From: Candidatus Kaiserbacteria bacterium | GTDB taxonomy: Bacteria > Patescibacteriota > Minisyncoccia > Phycocordibacterales > UBA918 | DNA: 8,617 bases | Assembly (NCBI GenBank): GCA_007116965.1 | Contig: SKHJ01000021.1 | Span: forward strand, 1 to 8,617 | Direction: 5' to 3' | In this document: positions 1 through 5,764 of the stretch, piece after piece | How the letters are laid out: every line of letters starts with the position of its first letter | How positions within the stretch are numbered: position 1 is the first letter of the stretch | The notes under the pieces: generated by a model | Seen by the model: the letters and a program-made list of their open reading frames with translations, nothing else | Told to the model about the DNA's origin: nothing | Databases searched by the model: none | Made by a program: the position numbers and the translations under genes

Positions 1-171
1 ATTCACTCCGATAATGATCCGTGGGATTGTGACGAACAGAATGCCGACCTTGCTTTTGATCATCTGGGCGGTACTAAAGTCGTTATGGCAGGTGAGGGTC
101 ATTTTGGTTCGACGGCGCTGAATCAGCCATATCCAGAATTTCCCTTATTACTAAAGTTCTTGAATAATTAG
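1..171 (+). CDS. RBBP9/YdeN-like serine hydrolase, C-terminal end (5' partial)
   Basis: Frame 1 is open from the window edge to a TAG at 169-171, giving the last 56 residues of a protein. These look like the end of an RBBP9/YdeN-type alpha/beta hydrolase (Ser_hydrolase family). The segment S-D-N-D-P-W at residues 3-8 would carry the acidic member of the triad (Asp6 of this fragment). The E-G-H-F motif at residues 32-35 would carry the catalytic His34. A short C-terminal helix with a P-E-F start follows, as is usual in the family. The nucleophile serine lies outside the window, so activity cannot be judged. The next gene starts one base after this stop, so the two are probably co-transcribed. 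The substrate is unknown; family members are small cytoplasmic esterase-like proteins. Confidence 0.75.
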   Translation: MHSDNDPWDCDEQNADLAFDHLGGTKVVMAGEGHFGSTALNQPYPEFPLLLKFLNN

Positions 172-172
172 T

Positions 173-799
173 ATGAACATAATCGTTTTTGGTGACAGTA
201 TTACCCAAGGATTTCATGATGATATGCAGGGTGGTTGGGTGGCAAGATTGTTTTCTTTTTGTGTTACAGAAATGATGCAATCAGATTATGAAAAGTATGT
301 ATCAGTATTCAATTTAGGCATATCAGGAGAAAGATCGTGCGACGTTGTGCGTCGATTCAGTGTAGAATTTGAAGCAAGACAGGAAGAGGGTATGGTCACT
401 ATGTTTGCGGTCGGGATAAATGATTCTGCCAGACACAATGAAACCGGAGTTAATTGGTGTGAGTTGGATGAGTATATATCGAATATGCAGAAAGTGATCG
501 AACAAGCAAAACAACATGGACAAGTTGTGCTAGTGGGACTTACTGCTCTTGATGAGCATAGATTGACCCCAATTCCATGGTTTTCAGAGTATTCACACTA
601 TCAAGCTGACCGCGATGAATACGATAGTGCACTCAAAGAAATCGCTATAGAAAATGATTGTCTATATACTCAAACAGAAGACCTTTTTCTTAATAAAAAA
701 GAAGAATTATTGCCCGACGGATTACACCCCAACGCTGCTGGCCACCAGCTCATCTACGAGCGGGTGAAAGGGGAATTGGAGAAAGCTGGTATACTGTAG
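173..799 (+). CDS. SGNH/GDSL-family hydrolase (esterase/lipase-like)
   Basis: This 208-residue protein has all the SGNH blocks. Block I is G-D-S-I-T at residues 7-11 with the nucleophile Ser9. Block II is N-L-G-I-S-G-E around Gly49/Gly52. Block III is G-I-N-D at 81-84 with Asn83. Block V is D-G-L-H-P-N at 182-187 with Asp182 and His185. The length is typical of single-domain members, and no signal peptide or membrane segment is seen, so it probably acts in the cytoplasm as an ester hydrolase of unknown substrate. The ATG lies one base after the upstream stop, with no Shine-Dalgarno site, suggesting translational coupling. The first 540 bases are distinctly AT-rich (about 39% G+C by hand count over 181-720), while the last 80 bases return to the GC-rich style of the neighbours. 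This may reflect transfer. Confidence 0.88.
   Translation: MNIIVFGDSITQGFHDDMQGGWVARLFSFCVTEMMQSDYEKYVSVFNLGISGERSCDVVRRFSVEFEARQEEGMVTMFAVGINDSARHNETGVNWCELDEYISNMQKVIEQAKQHGQVVLVGLTALDEHRLTPIPWFSEYSHYQADRDEYDSALKEIAIENDCLYTQTEDLFLNKKEELLPDGLHPNAAGHQLIYERVKGELEKAGIL
787..795 (+). promoter_or_regulatory. Candidate extended -10 promoter for the alpha/beta hydrolase gene
   Basis: TGG followed by TATACT (790-795) makes an extended -10 element inside the last codons of the SGNH gene. Initiation would fall near 802, leaving a leader of about 20 bases before the ATG at 824. No convincing -35 hexamer is present at normal spacing. Confidence 0.35.
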
Positions 800-823
800 C
801 GCACAGCTAACAAAACATCTTGT

Positions 824-1366
824 ATGCAACTTATCATCTTGCCCGGAAATAATGTGACCAATCAGACCTGGGGTGGTTTGGTGCGTGACTATTATGGTCC
901 ACAATTTACCTCCGTTCATTTGGTGGAGTACGAGCACTGGGCTAAGGAAGAACCAGTTATTGATTTTGACGTCGAGCTGGTCAAATTACGAGAACGGCAA
1001 GGGTCACTGTTCAATGACGAGCCGACGGTAGTGATGGCCAAATCAGCCGGCGCGCTTTTAGCCTTGGTGGCGGTGGTCGAGAGCGTATTGACCCCCAAGG
1101 CCTGTGTCTTCTTCGGGCTACCGTTTGCGCTGGCCGCTGAAGGTATTTTCCAAAATGATTGGTCAGCTGTCAGTGAGTTTACCACTCCAGCACTGGCTTT
1201 TCATAACCAACAAGACCCGACAGCAGACTATCGCTACACGGCAGCCATTCTGGCTGAGCATGCGCCACACATCGAGCTGGTCACCACCACGGCTGATGAT
1301 CATTGGTACGGCGATTTCGCTACGTACGACGAGCAGATTCTGCCATTTTTGCAAAACTTAGCTTAG
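824..1366 (+). CDS. Alpha/beta hydrolase, small serine-hydrolase type
   Basis: This 180-residue protein has a single-domain alpha/beta hydrolase layout. The first strand leads to L-P-G-N at residues 6-9, an oxyanion-loop position. A nucleophile elbow A-K-S-A-G lies at 72-76 with Ser74; the usual first glycine is replaced by alanine. Asp131 sits in Q-Q-D-P after the strand P-A-L-A-F-H, and His160 in D-D-H-W-Y near the C-terminus. Spacing of the triad fits small carboxylesterase-like hydrolases related to the partial gene at the left edge. There is no signal peptide. The ATG at 824 is preceded by 24 intergenic bases without a Shine-Dalgarno site. It follows two other hydrolase genes on the same strand and may be co-transcribed or use the promoter at 787-795. 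The substrate is unknown. Confidence 0.78.
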   Translation: MQLIILPGNNVTNQTWGGLVRDYYGPQFTSVHLVEYEHWAKEEPVIDFDVELVKLRERQGSLFNDEPTVVMAKSAGALLALVAVVESVLTPKACVFFGLPFALAAEGIFQNDWSAVSEFTTPALAFHNQQDPTADYRYTAAILAEHAPHIELVTTTADDHWYGDFATYDEQILPFLQNLA

Positions 1367-1393
1367 GTATTCTGGCAATTGCGATGTAGCGTA

Positions 1394-1402
1394 TGCTACG
1401 AT
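1394..1402 (+). promoter_or_regulatory. Candidate extended -10 promoter for tatD, near-leaderless
   Basis: TGC plus TACGAT (1397-1402) ends 9 bases before the ATG at 1412. A transcript from it would begin at, or one to three bases before, the start codon. The arrangement mirrors the TGC-TACAAT element in front of the carboxypeptidase gene on the other strand. No -35 hexamer is evident. Confidence 0.35.
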
Positions 1403-1411
1403 TGGCTCACT

Positions 1412-2272
1412 ATGCGTTACGTTGATACCCACGCCCACCTCAATCTCTCTGCCTTCAAAGATGATGTCGCTACTGTCGCTGAGCGTTGCCAAGAAGAGCG
1501 AGTGGCCATGATCAATATCGGCACCAAGCTCAGTACCAGCCAGCGGGCAGTGGAGCTCGCGGAGCAGTATGAGCATTGTTACGCGATGGTCGGTCTACAT
1601 CCGATTCAGACCACGCCGGGCCATCACGACGAGGAGGAGGTCGGCGAAGGATCTCAGCCGTTTACCTCTAAAGGCGAAGTGTTTGCGCCAGATGAGTTTC
1701 GTGCGCTGGCGAAGCAGTCGTCAAAAGTGGTCGGTATTGGTGAGTGTGGTTTTGATTACTACCACAACGCGGCTGATACGTACGAAGTACAAGAAGCTAA
1801 CTTTATCGAGCAGATAAAGTTAGCCAACGAGCTTCAGCTACCACTGATGATCCATACGCGCGAACCAAAGCCAGGGGAGGCGAGTCCAACTGGTCGTAGT
1901 GCGTACGATGATGTGTACGATATTTTAAAAACGTACGCTACCGTGCCTGGCAATATCCATTTTTATGCTGGTAGCTACGAGCAGGCTAAGCGATTTATTG
2001 ATATTGGCTTCACCGTGTCTTTTACTGGCGTCATTACCTTTGCCCAGGTCTACGAGGAGGTCGTGCGAGCAGTACCGCTCGAGTTTATGCACGCCGAGAC
2101 CGATTGTCCGTACGTCGCCCCGGTGCCGTATCGCGGACAACGTGCTGAGCCGTGGTACGTCATTGAGGTGGTGCGTAAGATTGCGATGATTAAAGGTCTG
2201 GATGAAAGTGTGGTGGCAGCCCAGCTGCGTAGCAACGCAGAGCGTTTGTACGGTATTCATATAGAAAAATAG
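1412..2272 (+). CDS. tatD: TatD-family metal-dependent deoxyribonuclease
   Basis: The 286-residue product is a TIM-barrel amidohydrolase of the TatD family, which in characterised members removes nucleotides from DNA 3' ends using divalent metals. Predicted metal ligands are all present: H7-x-H9 in D-T-H-A-H, E111 in G-E-C-G-F-D-Y, H148 in M-I-H-T-R, H183 in N-I-H-F-Y-A-G and D231 in E-T-D-C-P-Y. The family signature P-V-P-Y-R-G-Q-R follows at 238-244. I place the start at the ATG at 1412, because the family begins just before the D-T-H-x-H strand. An in-frame TTG at 1379 would add 11 residues that do not resemble the family. Two loops look longer than in E. coli TatD: an acidic stretch around residues 70-94 and a Pro/Gly stretch around 151-163. 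The gene stands alone on the plus strand, with a convergent neighbour. Confidence 0.92.
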   Translation: MRYVDTHAHLNLSAFKDDVATVAERCQEERVAMINIGTKLSTSQRAVELAEQYEHCYAMVGLHPIQTTPGHHDEEEVGEGSQPFTSKGEVFAPDEFRALAKQSSKVVGIGECGFDYYHNAADTYEVQEANFIEQIKLANELQLPLMIHTREPKPGEASPTGRSAYDDVYDILKTYATVPGNIHFYAGSYEQAKRFIDIGFTVSFTGVITFAQVYEEVVRAVPLEFMHAETDCPYVAPVPYRGQRAEPWYVIEVVRKIAMIKGLDESVVAAQLRSNAERLYGIHIEK

Positions 2273-2275
2273 CAA

Positions 2276-2300
2276 TGGGGCGCCCCGTCGGCGCGCCCCA
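2276..2300 (-). terminator. GC-rich hairpin between convergent genes, probable terminator
   Basis: Bases 2276-2283 (TGGGGCGC) pair perfectly with 2293-2300, and two further pairs continue after one mismatch. On the minus strand the hairpin is followed by a moderately T-rich stretch (TTGCTATTTTTC), so it best terminates the minus-strand unit ending at 2306. On the plus strand it lies 3 bases after tatD but lacks a T-run, so termination there would be weaker. Confidence 0.6.
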
Positions 2301-2305
2301 CAACC

Positions 2306-2665
2306 CTAAAGCCCCAGCAGGTCGGCCAAGCGTTGAAACCAGTCCCGTTCGGTCGGCAGATCAATCCATTGAAAATTGTATGCGACGGTCTGAGTAGCGA
2401 AGAAGCTGTCGTTGCTCATCACCACTAGGTGGCGCACTGTCTCGATGGCCCGCAATTGCTCCACCTGCTCCAGGACTGCGTCGCGTTCAGTGGTGTTGCT
2501 GGCATCCACTACCACTCGTTCGGGGGTCAGTCCGACCAAGGTGGTTTTGATTTCATCTGGCCTCAGTACGCATGTGGTCCAGCCATAGCTTTCAATCGTA
2601 CCTCGAACTATTGAGGTACGATTATCTGGTTTTGCATCGATTACCCAAACTGGTGCTCTGCGCAT
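2306..2665 (-). CDS. Degenerate response-regulator receiver-like protein, stand-alone
   Basis: This 119-residue protein has the size and strand order of a receiver domain with no output domain. Strand 1 is V-W-V-I-D at residues 6-10, ending in one acidic residue (Asp10) where true receivers have two. Asp54 closes V-V-V-D-A-S at 51-56, the position of the phosphoacceptor. Ser84 in V-V-M-S-N-D takes the Thr/Ser switch position. The usual Lys-Pro is replaced by Leu103-Pro104. These losses suggest a pseudo-receiver acting through protein contacts rather than classical phosphotransfer. The ATG at 2665 has a strong Shine-Dalgarno site at ideal spacing and a TTGACA promoter candidate upstream. A perfect 11-bp dyad lies in its early codons. 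No histidine kinase is in the window. The fold assignment rests on pattern only; it could be another small Rossmann-like protein. Confidence 0.5.
   Translation of the reverse strand: MRRAPVWVIDAKPDNRTSIVRGTIESYGWTTCVLRPDEIKTTLVGLTPERVVVDASNTTERDAVLEQVEQLRAIETVRHLVVMSNDSFFATQTVAYNFQWIDLPTERDWFQRLADLLGL
2594..2623. repeat. Perfect 11-bp inverted repeat with 8-base spacer in early coding region
   Basis: AATCGTACCTC at 2594-2604 is the exact reverse complement of 2613-2623, with an 8-base spacer. It covers about codons 15-24 of the receiver-like gene. It could form an mRNA hairpin near the start or be a dyad binding site for a regulator; coding chance is the alternative. Confidence 0.7.
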
Positions 2666-2672
2666 TTCTTTT

Positions 2673-2679
2673 CCCTCCT
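2673..2679 (-). promoter_or_regulatory. Strong Shine-Dalgarno site
   Basis: On the minus strand AGGAGGG lies 7 bases before the ATG at 2665. It fixes the start of the receiver-like gene and is the only strong ribosome binding site I find ahead of any gene in the window. Confidence 0.8.
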
Positions 2680-2696
2680 ACTATGCGTCCGGCTGC

Positions 2697-2725
2697 AGGG
2701 TAGTGGGTTCTAGAAGTGCTGTCAA
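2697..2725 (-). promoter_or_regulatory. Candidate sigma70-type promoter for the receiver-like gene
   Basis: A consensus -35 TTGACA (2725-2720) is followed by a 17-base spacer and a weak -10 TACCCT (2702-2697). Initiation would fall near 2690, giving a leader of about 25 bases that holds the Shine-Dalgarno site. It begins 5 bases after the serC stop, so the gene could be expressed apart from the serine operon. Confidence 0.5.
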
Positions 2726-2730
2726 GCATT

Positions 2731-3816
2731 TTAAAGCCAAGCTAGTAGCGCTGAAATATCCGCATCAGTAATACTCGGGAAGTTAGCGAGGCGCAGCGTG
2801 GTCGTCTTGAGTTCGCCATAACCAGCACCGAGTCGCATCCGGTGTGAGATGGCTTGTGTGTGGAGCGCAGAGATATCGGCTGGCTCAGCACGTGCGCAGA
2901 TCACGGTTGGCGAACGGTGGGTGAGGTGGGGGATGTATGGTGTCAGTACCGGGTGCTGCTCCAGGTATTGATACAGAAGCTCAGCTTTCTTGAATGTCGC
3001 GACCGAGACTGTGGAGAGACCGCCGGCTGCCAGAAGACGTTCGGTTTGTTTGGTGAGGAGGTAAATACCGAGCATATTGGGGGTGTAGGGTGTTGGTCCT
3101 CGTCCACGTTGGTAGTTATTGACCAACTCATCCCAGCCCCACATGCCAGCTAAATTCTGTCCTCGGCTTGCTAGTTCCCGACCCCGGGCCACAGCGGTAG
3201 GCGAGAGGATGAGCACCCCTAAGCCGGCTGGTAAGCCAAAAGCTTTTTGTACCGAAAAGTACCAGACGTCAGCCAGGGTCATATCTATTGTCACGGCCCC
3301 AGCACACGAAGTGATATCAACACCAATAATTGCCTGGGGCGCGAGTGAGCGTAGGTGAGCGAGCTCCGCTTCCGTCCAGGCCGAGCCGTTGCTACTTTCA
3401 CTAAGACAGATGGTCACCAGCTCAGCACTTTCCTCAATCGTAGTCGGGAAGTCCGGTGCGTCAGACTGTACATTGACTGAATATTCTTTGGTTTGCTTAC
3501 CTAATTTGCTGGCCACCGCAGCAGCCTTGGCGGAGAAAGCGCCGGTTACGATGTGGGCACTGCGCTCCCGCACAGCATTGGCAACCATACTGTGCCAAGC
3601 ATTGGTCGCGGACTCGGTATACAAAACGGCGAATGACTCTGGCACGTCCAAGTAGATTCGTAGATTTTCTAGACTTTGCTCGACAATGGTGGTAAAAGCA
3701 TCGCTTCGGTGTGAGAGTTCCAATATTCCTTCAGTGATAGCGGTTTCGATATCGCGATACACGGCGTCGCTAATCTTGGAAGGGCCAGGAATAAAAGACA
3801 GTGGTCTCGTGCTCAT
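2731..3816 (-). CDS. serC: Phosphoserine aminotransferase, class V PLP-dependent, variant type
   Basis: The 361-residue protein is a class V aminotransferase that would convert 3-phosphohydroxypyruvate and glutamate to O-phosphoserine. It opens with F-I-P-G-P-S at residues 8-13, then L-S-H-R-S at 34-38, the motif shared with phosphoserine aminotransferases. Asp167 in G-V-D-I-T-S would hold the PLP ring nitrogen, and Lys191 in S-V-Q-K-A-F-G-L-P-A-G would form the Schiff base. P-T-P-Y-T-P-N at 241-247 and R342 in L-R-L-A-N-F are likely substrate contacts. The active-site wording differs from E. coli SerC and recalls a variant I associate with Bacteroidetes. The open frame extends upstream to 3930, but that part overlaps serA, so I use the ATG at 3816, 16 bases after the serA stop. 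Assignment as SerC rather than another class V enzyme leans on the neighbours serA and serB. Confidence 0.82.
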   Translation of the reverse strand: MSTRPLSFIPGPSKISDAVYRDIETAITEGILELSHRSDAFTTIVEQSLENLRIYLDVPESFAVLYTESATNAWHSMVANAVRERSAHIVTGAFSAKAAAVASKLGKQTKEYSVNVQSDAPDFPTTIEESAELVTICLSESSNGSAWTEAELAHLRSLAPQAIIGVDITSCAGAVTIDMTLADVWYFSVQKAFGLPAGLGVLILSPTAVARGRELASRGQNLAGMWGWDELVNNYQRGRGPTPYTPNMLGIYLLTKQTERLLAAGGLSTVSVATFKKAELLYQYLEQHPVLTPYIPHLTHRSPTVICARAEPADISALHTQAISHRMRLGAGYGELKTTTLRLANFPSITDADISALLAWL

Positions 3817-3832
3817 AAGTACGGTAAACGGA

Positions 3833-5071
3833 TTAGTGCAAGATACGCGTTCGCAACGAACCGTCGAGGGCTTGCAAGGTGTCACGAAAGTCCTGGATGG
3901 TGGTCCTGTCGGCACTGCCTTCAACATCAATCACCACATAACCGACATCACGCTGTGTCTGCAAGAATTGTCCGAGCACATTCACTCCCGCGTCGGCAAA
4001 GACGGCGTTGATCTGACGCAGCATCCCGGGAACATTCTGATGAATATTGAGAATCCGGTGCGCGCCGTGATGGACAGGCAAGCTGACCTCGGGGAAGTTG
4101 ACAGCCCCGACCGTCGAACCGTTGTCAGAATAGGTGATAAGCTTGTCCGCTACCTCCAGGCCAATATTTGCTTGCGCCTCCTGGGTGCTGCCGCCAATAT
4201 GCGGGGTCAGCAAGGTAGTATCAAACGCGCACAGGGGTGAGGTGAAGTGTGGCCCGTTCTGTTCTGGTTCGGTCGGGAAGACATCAATGGCCGCGCCACC
4301 GACTTGACCGCTCGCGAGCGCGGCACTTAAGGCATCGATGTCAAACAAACTACCACGCGCGTAGTTGATCAGTTTCACCCCCGGTTTCATCTGCTCGAGC
4401 GCAGCAGCGTCGACCATACCAGTAGTTTCTGGTGTTTCTGGTACATGGTAGGTAATCACGTCTGCTAGCGCGTAGAGTTCGTTCAAAGTCGCAACTCGGG
4501 TTGCATTACCGTGAGCCAGCTTAGTGGCAATATCGTAGAAGTAGACCTTCATCCCGAGGGCGTCAGCCAGTATCGATACTTGCGTACCGATGTTGCCGTA
4601 GCCCACAATACCCAAAGCTTTACCACGCACCTCGTGCGCCCCTTTGGCGGTCTTTTGCCAGTTGCCTCGATGCAGAGCGGCATTTTTCTCTGGTATGCCA
4701 CGCACGAGCGCAATAATGGCACTGATGGTGAGTTCAGCTACACTGCGAGTGTTAGAAAAGGGAGCGTTGAAGACCGGAATACCCTTTATGTGTGCAGCGT
4801 CAAGGTCGACTTGATTAGTGCCGATACAGAAGCAGCCGACAGCGATGAGTCGTGGTGCTGCCGCAAGCATTTCGGCTGTTAGTTTGGTACGCGAACGGAT
4901 ACCGAGGATGCGGGCGGTAGCTAAGAGCTCACGCAATTCCTGTTCGTCTGGGGCGTGAGTGAGTTGAGTGATATTATCGTAGCCAGCTTGCGTGAACGCA
5001 TCGGCCGCGGTTGTTGATATACCTTCAGTCAGCACAATCGGCACCGCGCGCTTATCGAGTGATAACTGCAT
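3833..5071 (-). CDS. serA: D-3-phosphoglycerate dehydrogenase with C-terminal ACT domain
   Basis: The 412-residue enzyme oxidises 3-phosphoglycerate to 3-phosphohydroxypyruvate with NAD, the first step of serine synthesis. The nucleotide-binding motif G-Y-G-N-I-G is at 157-162, with Asp180 favouring NAD. The catalytic set is Arg239 (Y-A-R-G-S), Glu268 (F-P-T-E-P) and His291 (T-P-H-I-G-G). The stretches V-G-C-F-C-I-G-T-N-Q and G-G-S-T-Q-E-A-Q match the E. coli enzyme almost word for word, and the length matches its 410 residues. The C-terminal ACT domain (about 338-412) keeps His344, Asn346 and Asn364, which correspond to E. coli serine-binding residues, so feedback inhibition by serine is likely. 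It follows serB by 9 bases and precedes serC by 16, with no Shine-Dalgarno site. Confidence 0.96.
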   Translation of the reverse strand: MQLSLDKRAVPIVLTEGISTTAADAFTQAGYDNITQLTHAPDEQELRELLATARILGIRSRTKLTAEMLAAAPRLIAVGCFCIGTNQVDLDAAHIKGIPVFNAPFSNTRSVAELTISAIIALVRGIPEKNAALHRGNWQKTAKGAHEVRGKALGIVGYGNIGTQVSILADALGMKVYFYDIATKLAHGNATRVATLNELYALADVITYHVPETPETTGMVDAAALEQMKPGVKLINYARGSLFDIDALSAALASGQVGGAAIDVFPTEPEQNGPHFTSPLCAFDTTLLTPHIGGSTQEAQANIGLEVADKLITYSDNGSTVGAVNFPEVSLPVHHGAHRILNIHQNVPGMLRQINAVFADAGVNVLGQFLQTQRDVGYVVIDVEGSADRTTIQDFRDTLQALDGSLRTRILH

Positions 5072-5080
5072 AGAAGAGCA

Positions 5081-5761
5081 CTATACCGCAGGTAGGGACA
5101 AAATAAAATCTCGCAAGGCAGATACCGAAGCTGCACACGGTACGCCACTTTGACGAACGATGTCTCGACTGACGTGCTCAGTATAGCCACAGAAGTGTTC
5201 AACCGTCCCGCTGGTGTAGGCTTTAAGATCGTTGCCGCCGTCCCCGATCATCAGGTAGGGTCGCGGCGGCGAAGCCGCCGCGACAATCGCCTCGATCACC
5301 GGCATCTTACCGTCGTCAGTAAAGCACGGGTTGTCAGTAGTGACCGAGAGTACACGACCATGCCCATCATATCGACAGTGGTTGGCAAAGACACGTTGTG
5401 GATCGATACCAAGCACTTTAGCGACAGGTAAAATACTATCGCGAAAACCACCACTGATAATGTATACATGGTGTCCTGCTGCCTGCAATTCTGCTACTAG
5501 ATTCGGCATATCGGCGGTGATGTGCTGCGTCAGTGTGTCGCCTACGGCTTCGAAATGTCTGTGCCATAAGGGTACTACCGCTAAGCGTCGTCGCACCGAT
5601 TCGGTAAAGGGTAGGGTACCTTCCATCCCTGCTTTGGTAATCTCTTCCACTTCTCGCAGTAGCTCCGCCCGACCATCGGCCTCAGCCAATGCCAAGGCGA
5701 TCACCTCATCGAGCGATTCTTTACTGACCAGAGTTGAGTCAAAGTCAAAAAAGATGGTCAT
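5081..5761 (-). CDS. serB: Phosphoserine phosphatase, HAD superfamily
   Basis: The 226-residue protein would hydrolyse O-phosphoserine to serine and phosphate, the last step of the pathway. HAD motif I is D-F-D-S-T-L-V at 6-12 with nucleophile Asp6 and Asp8. Motif II is I-I-S-G-G at 101-105 with Ser103. Motif III is Lys152 in D-D-G-K. Motif IV is G-D-G-G-N-D-L at 173-179 with Asp174 and Asp178. Glu19 after motif I sits where SerB enzymes have a substrate-binding glutamate. It is a single phosphatase domain without the N-terminal ACT-like part of longer SerB proteins. The ATG at 5761 lies 3 bases after the stop of the upstream hypothetical gene. A perfect 11-bp hairpin sequence is embedded in the codons for residues 160-168. 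Adjacent serA and serC make the assignment firm. Confidence 0.92.
   Translation of the reverse strand: MTIFFDFDSTLVSKESLDEVIALALAEADGRAELLREVEEITKAGMEGTLPFTESVRRRLAVVPLWHRHFEAVGDTLTQHITADMPNLVAELQAAGHHVYIISGGFRDSILPVAKVLGIDPQRVFANHCRYDGHGRVLSVTTDNPCFTDDGKMPVIEAIVAAASPPRPYLMIGDGGNDLKAYTSGTVEHFCGYTEHVSRDIVRQSGVPCAASVSALRDFILSLPAV
5260..5284. repeat. Perfect 11-bp hairpin sequence within serB
   Basis: GTCGCGGCGGC at 5260-5270 pairs exactly with 5274-5284 around a 3-base loop (GAA on the plus strand). It encodes an Ala/Pro-rich linker just before motif IV of SerB. No T-run follows on either strand, so it is not a classical terminator. Confidence 0.8.
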
Positions 5762-5764
5762 AGA

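Noticed and set aside
1379..1411. TTG start extending TatD by 11 residues
   Set aside because: The added residues are not family-like, and TatD proteins begin right before the D-T-H-x-H motif. The ATG at 1412 also sits correctly behind an extended -10 element.
3817..3930. N-terminal extension of SerC by 38 residues
   Set aside because: It lies over the 3' end of serA in another frame and shows no aminotransferase similarity; the ATG at 3816 gives the normal family start.
3686..4240. 184-codon plus-strand open frame
   Set aside because: It is antisense to serA and serC, both with complete catalytic motifs, and has no recognisable protein features.
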